A DNA stretch of 36,111 bases. Origin: CALXCT01 sp964422185. Lineage in GTDB: Bacteria > Bacillota > Clostridia > Oscillospirales > Oscillospiraceae. Positions within the stretch are counted from its first letter, which is position 1. Every line of letters starts with the position of its first letter. The notes below the pieces were generated by a model, which worked only from the letters and a program-made list of their open reading frames with translations, had not been told where the DNA came from and ran no database searches. Below are positions 23,124-30,612 of this stretch, one piece after another. The position numbers and the translations under genes were made by a program. The DNA lies in the NCBI GenBank assembly GCA_964422185.1, contig CAYRAG010000015.1:1-36111 (forward strand). The letters run 5' to 3'.

Positions 23124-25079
23124 ATGGCTTCTTTCAACTCATACCGGCATGTGTTCACCCCCATCCAGGCGGGCCGCGTCACCCTGAAGAACCGGGTGGA
23201 GTTCGCGCCGCTGGTCTGCGACATGGTGGCGGCCAACGGCGAGGTCACCCAGGGCTACATTGACTTTGTGGAGCGCCAGGCGGAGTCCGGCGCCGCCCTC
23301 ATCCACCTGGGCGCCACCCCCGTCAACTGGGAGAACGCTCCGGACGCGCCCCACGAGCTGGACATCACGGACGACAGCAAGGCCGGCGGTCTGGAGCTGC
23401 TCTCCGAGGCGGCGCACCGGCACGGCGCGAAACTGTCCGTGGAGCTGCTCCACGCGGGCCGGGGGGCGGATCCCGCCCTCATCACCACGGACACCGTCGT
23501 GGCACCCTCCAACTTCACCATCCCGGACCGGCACCCCTATGTGAAAGAGATGGATCAGCGGGAGATGGAGCATGTCATCGCCTGCTATGTGGACTGCGCA
23601 AAGCGGCTGCAGCGGTGCCGGTTTGACGGCGTGCTCATCCACGGCGCCCACGGCAACCTGATCGCCCAGTTCCTCTCCCCGCGGTTCAACCACCGCACGG
23701 ACATGTACGGCGGCAGCATGGAAAACCGGTTCCGGTTCCCCCTCATGCTGCTCAAGGCCGTGCGGGAGGCGGTGGGGCCGGACTTCCTGGTGGAGATGCG
23801 CATCAGCGGAGACGAGATGCTGCCGGGCGGCATGGATACCGCCCAGGTGGTGGAGTTTCTGAAACTCGCCCAGGAGTACATCGATCTGGTGACCGTCTCC
23901 GCCGGGCTCATTGTGGACAGCCGCCTGCGCTTCTACTGCATGCCGCCCTACTACCACCCCCGGGGCTTCAATGTGAAGTTCTCCCGCCAGATCAGGCAGT
24001 GCCCGGACATCCGCATCCCCGTCAGCGTGGTGGGCGGCATCGTCTCCGCGGAGATGGCGGATCAGATCATCGACGAGGGCAGCGCCGACATGGTGGCGAT
24101 GGCCCGGGCGCTGCTCAGCGACCCGGACATGCTCAACAAGTCCTACCGGGGCAGACCGGAGGACGCCAGGCCCTGCCTGCGCTGCTGGGACTGCTGCGGC
24201 AGCGGCTACCAGCACATCCACTGCGCCGTCAACCCCGGTCTGTGCCGGAGCGGGCGCTACGCCAGCGTACAGCCCGCCCGGGAGAAGAAGAAAGTCGTCG
24301 TGGTGGGCGGCGGTGTGGCGGGCACCCAGGCCGCCCGCACCCTGGTACAGCGCGGCCACGATGTGGTGCTCCTGGAACAGTCAGACCGCCTTGGCGGCCT
24401 GATGCCGCTCATCGACAAACTGCCGTTCAAGGACGACATGCTCCGCCACGAGCAGTGGCTCGTGCGCGCCACCCTGTCCTGCGGCGCGGAGATCCGTCTG
24501 AACACGGAGGCCACGCCGGAGCTGGTGCTCGCGGAGCGCCCGGACGCCATTGTGGTGGCGGTGGGAGGCGTCCCCATCCAGCCGGATCTGCCCGGCCTGG
24601 ATCGCCCGAATGTCATCCCCGTCCTGGCCGCGGACTCCGGCAGCCGGAAGCTCTCCGGCCGGGTCGTGGTATGCGGCGGCGGCCTGAGCGGCTGCGAGTC
24701 CGCGCTGGCGCTGGCCATGGAGGGCTGCCGGGTCACGGTGGTGGACACCCTGCCGGTTGAACGGTTCGCCTCCGGGTGCAGCGACATCACGAGAGCCATG
24801 CTGATGTACCTGCTGGAGGAGCACGGCGTCACGCTCCTCGGAGACCACATCGTGCGCTCCGTCTCGGACGAGGGCGTCACGCTGGAGGATCGGAACTGGC
24901 GCTACCAGACCCTGCCGGCGGACTATGTGGTCACCGCGTTCGGCATGCGGCCCAACCGGGCCGCCGCGGACCGCTTCTTTGAGCTGATCCCCGATGTGTA
25001 CTTTGTGGGCGACTGCGACCAGGTGCGCAACATCATGTACGCGAACCTGACCGCCTACGACCGCAGCTGCAATATCTGA
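23124..25079 (+). CDS. Divergent OYE-type Fe-S flavoprotein (paralogue 3)
   Basis: This 651-residue enzyme has the same domain order but differs from the other three copies at the active site. The barrel motif is HGAHGN (173-178), with Asn at the donor position, and the HHEV histidine pair is replaced by SAGLIVDS (259-266). The cluster is C351-x2-C354-x2-C357-x9-C367 with an extra Cys358, two residues shorter in the last gap. FAD/NAD motifs GGGVAG and GGGLSG are intact. It is therefore likely to act on a different substrate or by different proton chemistry. The start ATG at 23124 follows GGGAGG. It follows the SDR gene in the same direction and precedes paralogue 4 by 56 nt. Confidence 0.88.
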   Translation: MASFNSYRHVFTPIQAGRVTLKNRVEFAPLVCDMVAANGEVTQGYIDFVERQAESGAALIHLGATPVNWENAPDAPHELDITDDSKAGGLELLSEAAHRHGAKLSVELLHAGRGADPALITTDTVVAPSNFTIPDRHPYVKEMDQREMEHVIACYVDCAKRLQRCRFDGVLIHGAHGNLIAQFLSPRFNHRTDMYGGSMENRFRFPLMLLKAVREAVGPDFLVEMRISGDEMLPGGMDTAQVVEFLKLAQEYIDLVTVSAGLIVDSRLRFYCMPPYYHPRGFNVKFSRQIRQCPDIRIPVSVVGGIVSAEMADQIIDEGSADMVAMARALLSDPDMLNKSYRGRPEDARPCLRCWDCCGSGYQHIHCAVNPGLCRSGRYASVQPAREKKKVVVVGGGVAGTQAARTLVQRGHDVVLLEQSDRLGGLMPLIDKLPFKDDMLRHEQWLVRATLSCGAEIRLNTEATPELVLAERPDAIVVAVGGVPIQPDLPGLDRPNVIPVLAADSGSRKLSGRVVVCGGGLSGCESALALAMEGCRVTVVDTLPVERFASGCSDITRAMLMYLLEEHGVTLLGDHIVRSVSDEGVTLEDRNWRYQTLPADYVVTAFGMRPNRAAADRFFELIPDVYFVGDCDQVRNIMYANLTAYDRSCNI

Positions 25080-25135
25080 AACCGCGTCCCCGGGTCCGGA
25101 GCGGACCCTCCTGAGAAAGGATGGGAGAGAATCTC

Positions 25136-27073
25136 ATGCGATATCCGAATCTGTTTGCCCCCATTGAACTTGCCGGCACTGTCTTCCGCAACCGCATCTT
25201 CGTCGCGCCCCAGGGCTTCTACAACCTGGGCACGGACAACCTGCCGAACGCGGACGAGATCGCGTTCTACGAGCGCAAGGCGCTGGGCGGCGCCGCCAGC
25301 GTGTGCAAAGGCGACTGCATCGTCGATGTCACCACCGGGCGCCACTACCCGTTTCTGGTGGACATGAAAGACGAGGGCACCCTGCCGGGTCTGTCCGCCC
25401 TCGCCTCCGCCATCAGCCGGCACGGCGCGGTGGCCTCCGCGGAACTGTCCCACGCGGGCATGTTCGCCCGGGACTCTTACGAGCACACCGGAAAGCTGTA
25501 CGGCCCCGTGGCCATGGCCGGCAAATACGGCCCGGTGGACGAGATGCCGGAGGAGATGATCGAGCAGATCATCGCGTCTTTCGGCGCGGCCGCCGCCTGG
25601 GCCAAACGCTGCGGCTTCGGCATGGTCACCATCCACGGCGGCCACGGCTGGCTGCTGACCCAGTTCTTCTCCAGCAAGATCAACACCCGGACAGACCGGT
25701 GGGGCGGCAGCCTGGAAAACCGGCTGCGCCTCCCCCTGGCCGTGGTGGACAGCGTCCGGAAAGCGGTCGGCCCGAAATTCCCCATTGAGTACCGGATGAG
25801 CGGGTCGGAGTGCAACCCGGACGGCTACGGCATCGAGGAGGGCATCCAGCTGGCGCAGGCGCTGGACGGAAAGGTGGATCTCATCCATGTCTCCGCCGGC
25901 CACCACGAAGTCCCCTCCGCCATGGTCATCACCCACCCGTCCATGTTCCTGGAGGACGGGTGCAACGCGAAATACGCCGCGGAGATCAAAAAGCATGTCT
26001 CCACCCCCGTGGCCACCGTGGGCGCGTTCACCACCCCGGAGGAGATGGAGGAGGTCATCGCCTCCGGCGGCGCCGATGTGGTGGAGATCGCCCGCCAGTC
26101 TCTCGCCGACCCGGATCTCCCCCTGAAAGCCAGACTGGGCCGGGAGGACGAGATCCGGCGCTGCATCCGCTGCGACACCTGTTTCGGCGGCGGCGGCGAG
26201 CACCGCATCTTCGAGTGCGCCATCAACCCGGAAATCAGCCATGAGCTGCAGTTCCGATCCATCCCCAAACCCCGGTCTCTGAAGAAAGTCCTGGTGGCCG
26301 GCGGCGGCGTGGGCGGCATGGAGGCCGCTCTCACCTGCGCACAGCGCGGCCACACGGTCATGTTGTGCGAGAAGTCCGGCCTGCTGGGCGGCGCTCTGCG
26401 CTGCGAGGCCAAAGTGCCGTTTAAGCAGAACATGATCGCCTATCTGGATCAGCAGTCCCGCCTGCTGGAGAAAGCCGGTGTGGAGATCCGCCTGAACACC
26501 GCCGTCACGCCGGAGCTGGCCCGATCCATCGCGCCGGATGTGATCATCGCGTCCCTGGGCGCACGGCCGGTAAAGCCCGCCATCCGGGGCATTGACCTGC
26601 CCCATGTCCACAGCGCGGAGGAGGTCTACGAACAGCCGGATCTGGCGAAAGGCGCCGTGGCCATTCTGGGCGGCGGCCTTGTGGGCATCGAGCTGGGCAT
26701 CTTCCTCTCCGGTCTCGGCCATCCGGTCACCATCGTGGAGATGGCGCCGCAGCTCACCGTCCATGAGTTCTCCATGCACACGCTGGCGCTGCACGACCAG
26801 ATCGAGAAATGCGGCATCCAGGTGCATCTGTCCACCCAGGCGGAGGAGATCACCCCGGACGGCCTGAATGCCGTCTCCGGCGGCAGCGCCCTGTCCATCC
26901 CGGCGAACACCGTCATCTATGCGGTGGGCCAGGCCCCGCTGCGGAAAGAGGCCCTCGCCCTGTCCGACTGCGCGCCTGAGTTCTATCCCCTGGGCGACTG
27001 CCTCACCCCGAAGAACATCCACGCCGCCACCTCCGCGGCGTACATGGTCGCCCACGACATCGGGCGGCTGTAA
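25136..27073 (+). CDS. OYE-type NADH:flavin oxidoreductase with Fe-S and FAD domains (paralogue 4)
   Basis: The 645-residue enzyme starts at the ATG at 25136, preceded by GGGAGAGA. The ATG at 25121 is in frame but has no spaced ribosome-binding site and would add five residues absent from the paralogues. It has HGGHGW (167-172), HHEV (256-259), the THPSMF motif and the cluster C343-x2-C346-x2-C349-x11-C361, then GGGVGG and GGGLVG nucleotide loops. It is the closest in pattern to paralogue 1 on the other strand, including the YAAEIKKHVSTPV stretch. Probable role: C=C reduction of an unsaturated cyclic or aryl ketone. It is the last gene before a strong terminator. Confidence 0.9.
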   Translation: MRYPNLFAPIELAGTVFRNRIFVAPQGFYNLGTDNLPNADEIAFYERKALGGAASVCKGDCIVDVTTGRHYPFLVDMKDEGTLPGLSALASAISRHGAVASAELSHAGMFARDSYEHTGKLYGPVAMAGKYGPVDEMPEEMIEQIIASFGAAAAWAKRCGFGMVTIHGGHGWLLTQFFSSKINTRTDRWGGSLENRLRLPLAVVDSVRKAVGPKFPIEYRMSGSECNPDGYGIEEGIQLAQALDGKVDLIHVSAGHHEVPSAMVITHPSMFLEDGCNAKYAAEIKKHVSTPVATVGAFTTPEEMEEVIASGGADVVEIARQSLADPDLPLKARLGREDEIRRCIRCDTCFGGGGEHRIFECAINPEISHELQFRSIPKPRSLKKVLVAGGGVGGMEAALTCAQRGHTVMLCEKSGLLGGALRCEAKVPFKQNMIAYLDQQSRLLEKAGVEIRLNTAVTPELARSIAPDVIIASLGARPVKPAIRGIDLPHVHSAEEVYEQPDLAKGAVAILGGGLVGIELGIFLSGLGHPVTIVEMAPQLTVHEFSMHTLALHDQIEKCGIQVHLSTQAEEITPDGLNAVSGGSALSIPANTVIYAVGQAPLRKEALALSDCAPEFYPLGDCLTPKNIHAATSAAYMVAHDIGRL

Positions 27074-27101
27074 TCCCGCCCGAACACATCGATCCAGGAT
27101 C

Positions 27102-27150
27102 AGAAGAGCCCTGAGACGCACATTGTCGCCTCAGGGCTCTTCTTTCTATG
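27102..27150 (+). terminator. Terminator of the molybdoenzyme/OYE cluster
   Basis: A perfect 14-bp stem, AGAAGAGCCCTGAG (27102-27115) with CTCAGGGCTCTTCT (27130-27143), is followed by TTCTATGTCTC. It closes the ten-gene plus-strand cluster and abuts the end of the convergent XRE gene. Confidence 0.88.
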
Positions 27151-27628
27151 TCTCTGTCTCGATTTCGGACGCTGTCTGCGCCTCCCCGGCGGGAACCGGA
27201 TCCGGCGATGCCTGAGCCGCCTCCGCCGCACGCTTTTTTCTCGCCTCTCTGCGCCGGTTGCGTGACTTGGCAAGCCAGTAGGCGCTCGAGAGCGCCTCCA
27301 TTGCCCCGTCCAGGTCGCTGTCGCTCAGTTCGCCGCCGGCGAACAGGCTGGTGATCTCATCCACCAGATCGCTGACCTCCTGCTCCAGTTCGGCCTGGGT
27401 CTTTTCCTCCTCCCCGATCAGCAGCATGCCGGTATTGCCCAGCAGCTCCTCCATGGGGACTTCCAGACCTCTGGAGAGCTTCTCCACCGCCTCCAGATTC
27501 CTCGGCATCCGCACGCCCAGCTCATAGTTCTGGATCGTCCTGGCGCTCAGGCCGCATTTCTCGCCCAGCTCAGCCTGGGTCAGATGCATCGCTTTTCTCT
27601 TCTTTCTCACGGTCTCCCTGAACCCCAC
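27146..27628 (-). CDS. XRE-family transcriptional regulator
   Basis: The 160-residue protein has an N-terminal Cro/C1-type helix-turn-helix (about 4-58): KAMHLTQAELGEKCGLSARTIQNYELGVRMPRNLEAVEKLSRGL. An acidic helical region (about 75-115) and a basic Arg/Lys/Ala-rich helix (about 125-145) follow. I start it at the GTG at 27628, 7 nt after AAGGAGGT (27636-27643), not at the far upstream ATG, whose extra residues look like promoter DNA translated. A promoter with an embedded inverted repeat lies upstream, which suggests autoregulation. Target genes are unknown; it is convergent to the OYE cluster. Confidence 0.85.
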   Translation of the reverse strand: MGFRETVRKKRKAMHLTQAELGEKCGLSARTIQNYELGVRMPRNLEAVEKLSRGLEVPMEELLGNTGMLLIGEEEKTQAELEQEVSDLVDEITSLFAGGELSDSDLDGAMEALSSAYWLAKSRNRRREARKKRAAEAAQASPDPVPAGEAQTASEIETET

Positions 27629-27707
27629 GCAGCGCACCTCCTTCCTCCTGCCGAAATCCGCCCGGTGCGCCCATACCGCGCCCGGGAGATACCCGGTTGT
27701 TGCTGTC

Positions 27708-27736
27708 AGTATATCATACACAACTGATATGCGCAA
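27708..27736 (-). promoter_or_regulatory. Promoter of the XRE gene with embedded operator
   Basis: On the minus strand TTGCGC (27731-27736) and TATACT (27708-27713) are 17 bp apart. Between and partly over them lies the inverted repeat ATATCA (27711-27716) N8 TGATAT (27725-27730). A repressor dimer bound there would block RNA polymerase. Start is near 27701. Confidence 0.7.
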
Positions 27737-27758
27737 CAGAAATTCCACAAATCACGGC

Positions 27759-27806
27759 AAAAAGAGAGGGCCCGGCGACCGCCCCGCGGGGCAGGAATAC
27801 CGCCGG
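27759..27806 (-). terminator. Probable terminator after the DUF4405 gene
   Basis: On the minus strand CCGGCG (27801-27806 region) pairs with CGCCGG (27772-27777) around an inner GCCCCGCGGGGC hairpin. A five-T run (AAAAA at 27759-27763 on plus) follows after about 8 nt. The T-run is rather far from the stem, so it may be weak. Confidence 0.45.
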
Positions 27807-27818
27807 CGTCGCGGGAGG

Positions 27819-28496
27819 TCACCCCTCCCCGCGCCCGTCCGCTTTCGACAGGCGCTTCACACAGAGGTATCCCAGCGCGGCGAACAGCACAATGACGGCT
27901 GCCATATCGAACAGGTAGGCCGCCGGCGCCTGATCATAATCGAAGAACAGGAACTGAGACCGGAGAAACAGGTAGTCCGGGAAGCGGTGCCGGAAAAAGG
28001 CGAAAAGGCCCCAGGCGGACAGGAGAAGCGCCAGCACGCGGGCAATGATCCGCGGTATTCTGCCCGCCTCCCGGAGGCGGTTCAGGACAGATGGCCAGTG
28101 CAGCCCGAGGTGAAATGACATGAGCAGAAATCCCCAGAACGCGGCGGGAAGATGAACCAGCCGCGCCGCGGCCGCCCCTCCCGTGAGGTGCAGAAACGAG
28201 AACACATGGGCGGACAGAACCACCCCGCTGACCGCCAGGCACAGCATGTCCGCCAGCAGGAGGAAGTTTACGGCGGTATGCAGGACACGCACCGGGCGGT
28301 ACTTTCCCCGCAGCAGCGCCCCGTACCAGCGCCGGTTCAGGATGTGGTGGGCCGCGAACAACACCACCATCGCCGTCCCCAGCCACTCGTGCGCCTCGCC
28401 GCCGGTCAGGCTGCGGGCCATGAGCAGGGGGAGGAGTACGGTCATCGCCATGTCCGCCCCGGTCTGCAGGATTCTCTTTCCTCCCGTGTTCCCCAT
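27819..28496 (-). CDS. DUF4405-type membrane cytochrome-like protein
   Basis: The 225-residue protein has about five to six membrane segments. Conserved histidines in the helices (HEWLGTAMVVLFAAHHILNRRWY, VLHTAVNFLLL, LVHLPAAFWGFLLMSFHLGLHW) are consistent with heme b ligation as in cytochrome b561-like and DUF4405 families. It would move electrons across the cytoplasmic membrane. The start ATG at 28496 has AAAGGGG directly before it, a poor spacing, so the start could be slightly different. It is the last gene of the SDR/ADH/flavodoxin operon, and the flavodoxin lipoprotein encoded upstream is its likely redox partner. Confidence 0.75.
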   Translation of the reverse strand: MGNTGGKRILQTGADMAMTVLLPLLMARSLTGGEAHEWLGTAMVVLFAAHHILNRRWYGALLRGKYRPVRVLHTAVNFLLLADMLCLAVSGVVLSAHVFSFLHLTGGAAAARLVHLPAAFWGFLLMSFHLGLHWPSVLNRLREAGRIPRIIARVLALLLSAWGLFAFFRHRFPDYLFLRSQFLFFDYDQAPAAYLFDMAAVIVLFAALGYLCVKRLSKADGRGEG

Positions 28497-28566
28497 CCCC
28501 TTTCCAGACCGCGCAAAGCCGGTACCGCACGGGGCGGTACCGGCAGGCACTGATTTACCGGGCCAG

Positions 28567-29507
28567 TTACGGGAATACAATCTCCCCGAGCCACTCCAGG
28601 ACAGCCGCTTTCGCGTCCTCCTGCTCATTCTGCGCCACGGTGCCGCGGATGGCGAGGCCGTCCTGAACCTCCGCGCCGGCGCAGATCTCCTCAATGCGGC
28701 TCTGTGTCCCGGACAGACCGCTGCCCTCGTGGGTGCAGAACGGAATGACGCTCTTGCCGGTGAAGTCGTAGTTCTCCAGGAAAGTGTAGACCGCCATCGG
28801 CAAATCCCCCCACCAGATGGGGTAGCCCACAAAGATGGTATCATAGCCGTCCAGGCTGTCCGGCAGATCCACCAGCTCCGGCCGGGCATTCTCGTTCTGC
28901 TCCTGTTTTGCCACATCCGTGCACTCGTCGTAGGTGTCCGGGTAGGGGTTCACCGTCCGGATCTCAAACAGATCCGCGCCGGTCTCCTCCGCGATCATGT
29001 CCGCGATGATGTGCGTATTGCCTTTCTCGATCACCCCGACATTGTGGTTCTCGCCCGTATGGGAGAAGTAGGCGANNNNNNNNNNNNNNNNNNNNNNNNN
29101 NNNNNNNNNNNNNNNNNNNNNNNNNNNNNNNNNNNNNNNNNNNNNNNNNNNNNNNNNNNNNNNNNNNNNNNNNNNCCTTTCTCGATCACCCCGACATTGT
29201 GGTTCTCGCCCGTATGGGAGAAGTAGGCGATAAGAATCCGGCTGCCGCTGCTCTCCTCCGGTGTCTGCGTGTCCTCCGGCGTTCCCGATTCCTCTGCCGG
29301 CGTCTGCGTCTCTTCCGGTGTGCCTGTCTCCTGGGACGGCGCCGGGGACGCGGCCGGCGGTACGCTGCCGTCGGCGGACTCCTGCGCGGACGGGGAGGGC
29401 GTGCCGGCCTCCCCCGCGGTTCCGCCTCCGCAGGCCGTGAGGGCGGCAGTCATGGCAAAGGCCAGGAATACCGCCGTGATCCGTTTTCTCCACCGGTTCC
29501 TGCTCAT
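28567..29507 (-). CDS. Flavodoxin-family lipoprotein, interrupted by a scaffold gap
   Basis: The N-terminal part (from ATG at 29507) has a basic start, a hydrophobic core and lipobox LTAC with Cys26. A long Thr/Pro/Glu/Ser linker with TPEETQTP-like repeats (about 30-90) follows, then the flavodoxin phosphate loop FSHTGENHN. The frame is lost across a 100-N run. Identical 55-nt ends flank the gap; removing one copy plus the Ns (155 nt) restores a single 261-residue frame with the C-terminal part (YPIWWGDLPMAVYTF and FCTHEGSGLSGT for FMN binding). It should be an outward-facing, lipid-anchored FMN protein. AAGGAG precedes the start, and the gene begins 1 nt after the ADH stop codon. Family call is firm; the break is judged artificial. 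Confidence 0.85.
29021..29230. other. Assembly gap with duplicated 55-nt flanks
   Basis: 100 Ns occupy 29076-29175. The 55 nt before the gap (29021-29075) are identical to the 55 nt after it (29176-29230), flush to both edges. Two contigs sharing a k-mer-length overlap that were scaffolded without merging would give exactly this. Confidence 0.95.
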
Positions 29508-29508
29508 C

Positions 29509-30609
29509 TCACAAACACTCCTTCAGCAGCGCAAAAATCTCATCCCGGCTGAGCTGCTTGCAGCAGCCCCCGGACAGATTGCAGGTATCCGCCACCGACC
29601 GGAGGACTCCCTCGTCGGTGATCCCCATCTCGGAGAAAGTGGTGGGCAGGCCGATCTCCCGGACAAATGCCGCCAGCGCGTCGATGCCCGCTTCCGCCAG
29701 CTCCTCCTCCGTCTTTCCGTCCTGCGGGATCTCCCACACCACCCGGGCGAACCGGGCAAACCGGCCGGGCGCCTCCCGGTAGATGTGGCGGTACAGCGCC
29801 GGCTGGATCACCGCCAGGCCGAAGCCGTGGTTGCAGTCGGTGTACGCGCCCAGTTGGTGCTCAATCTGATGGGCCTGGAAATCGGTGACTTTCCCGATCT
29901 TCAACATCCCGTTCTCCGCCAGGGCGGACGCCCACTCCAGCTCGCTCCGGGCGTTCCGATCCCGGCTGTCCGCCAGCAGTGCGCGGGTATTGGCAATCAC
30001 GCTGCGCATCACCGCCTCGTTGATCTGGTCGGACAGGTTGCCGGCTCCCGGCATGCCGAAGTAGGTCTCCATGCAGTGGCTGAGGGTGTCAAATGCGCCG
30101 GAGAACACCTGGGGCATGGGCAGAGACAGGGTATACGCCGGGTCGAGGATGGCAAAGCGGTAGTGCGATCCCCACATGGCGCCCTTGACTTTCTCGTCCT
30201 CCCGGGTGATGACCGCGCCGTTGTTCATCTCCGCCCCCGTGCCGGAGGCGGTGACCACCGCGCCCATGGGGATTCCGCCCGCCTCTTTGGAGACGATTTT
30301 GCAGCAGTCCATCACCGAGCCGCCGCCCACGGCGAGAATGAAGTCGACGCCGGCCTCCCGGCAGAGGGCGACCCCCTCCTGCACTTTCGTATAGGTGGGG
30401 TTGGGCATGATGCCGGAGAACTCCACGATCTCCTTTCCCGCCAGCAGCGCGAGGATCTCGTCGTACACCCCGTTTTTCCTGACCGACCCCCGGCCGCTGG
30501 CCAGCAGGACGGTCTTCCCGGCACTCTCCAGCTCCCCGGGCAGATGCTCTTTCGCCGCGCCCTCCCCGAAATACACTTTCGTGGGGTAGGAGTAGACAAA
30601 CGCGTCCAT
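29509..30609 (-). CDS. Iron-type alcohol dehydrogenase
   Basis: The 366-residue enzyme belongs to the group III, metal-dependent alcohol dehydrogenases (YqhD/butanol dehydrogenase-like). Visible features are FGEGAAKEH near the N-terminus, the NAD(P) loop GGGSVMD (95-101), TASGTGAEMNN (120-130), and metal ligands Asp174 and His178 (DTLSH), His247 or 251 and His261 (CNHGFG). It interconverts aldehydes or ketones and alcohols in the cytoplasm. The start ATG at 30609 is 3 nt after the SDR stop codon, so translation is probably coupled; its own ribosome-binding site is weak. The substrate is unknown; with the SDR upstream it may handle a hydroxy-keto compound. Confidence 0.93.
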   Translation of the reverse strand: MDAFVYSYPTKVYFGEGAAKEHLPGELESAGKTVLLASGRGSVRKNGVYDEILALLAGKEIVEFSGIMPNPTYTKVQEGVALCREAGVDFILAVGGGSVMDCCKIVSKEAGGIPMGAVVTASGTGAEMNNGAVITREDEKVKGAMWGSHYRFAILDPAYTLSLPMPQVFSGAFDTLSHCMETYFGMPGAGNLSDQINEAVMRSVIANTRALLADSRDRNARSELEWASALAENGMLKIGKVTDFQAHQIEHQLGAYTDCNHGFGLAVIQPALYRHIYREAPGRFARFARVVWEIPQDGKTEEELAEAGIDALAAFVREIGLPTTFSEMGITDEGVLRSVADTCNLSGGCCKQLSRDEIFALLKECL

Positions 30610-30612
30610 GGG

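Noticed and set aside
29021..29230. A 55-bp direct repeat as a biological element
   Set aside because: Both copies are flush with the N gap and merging them restores an intact gene, so an assembly artefact explains it better.
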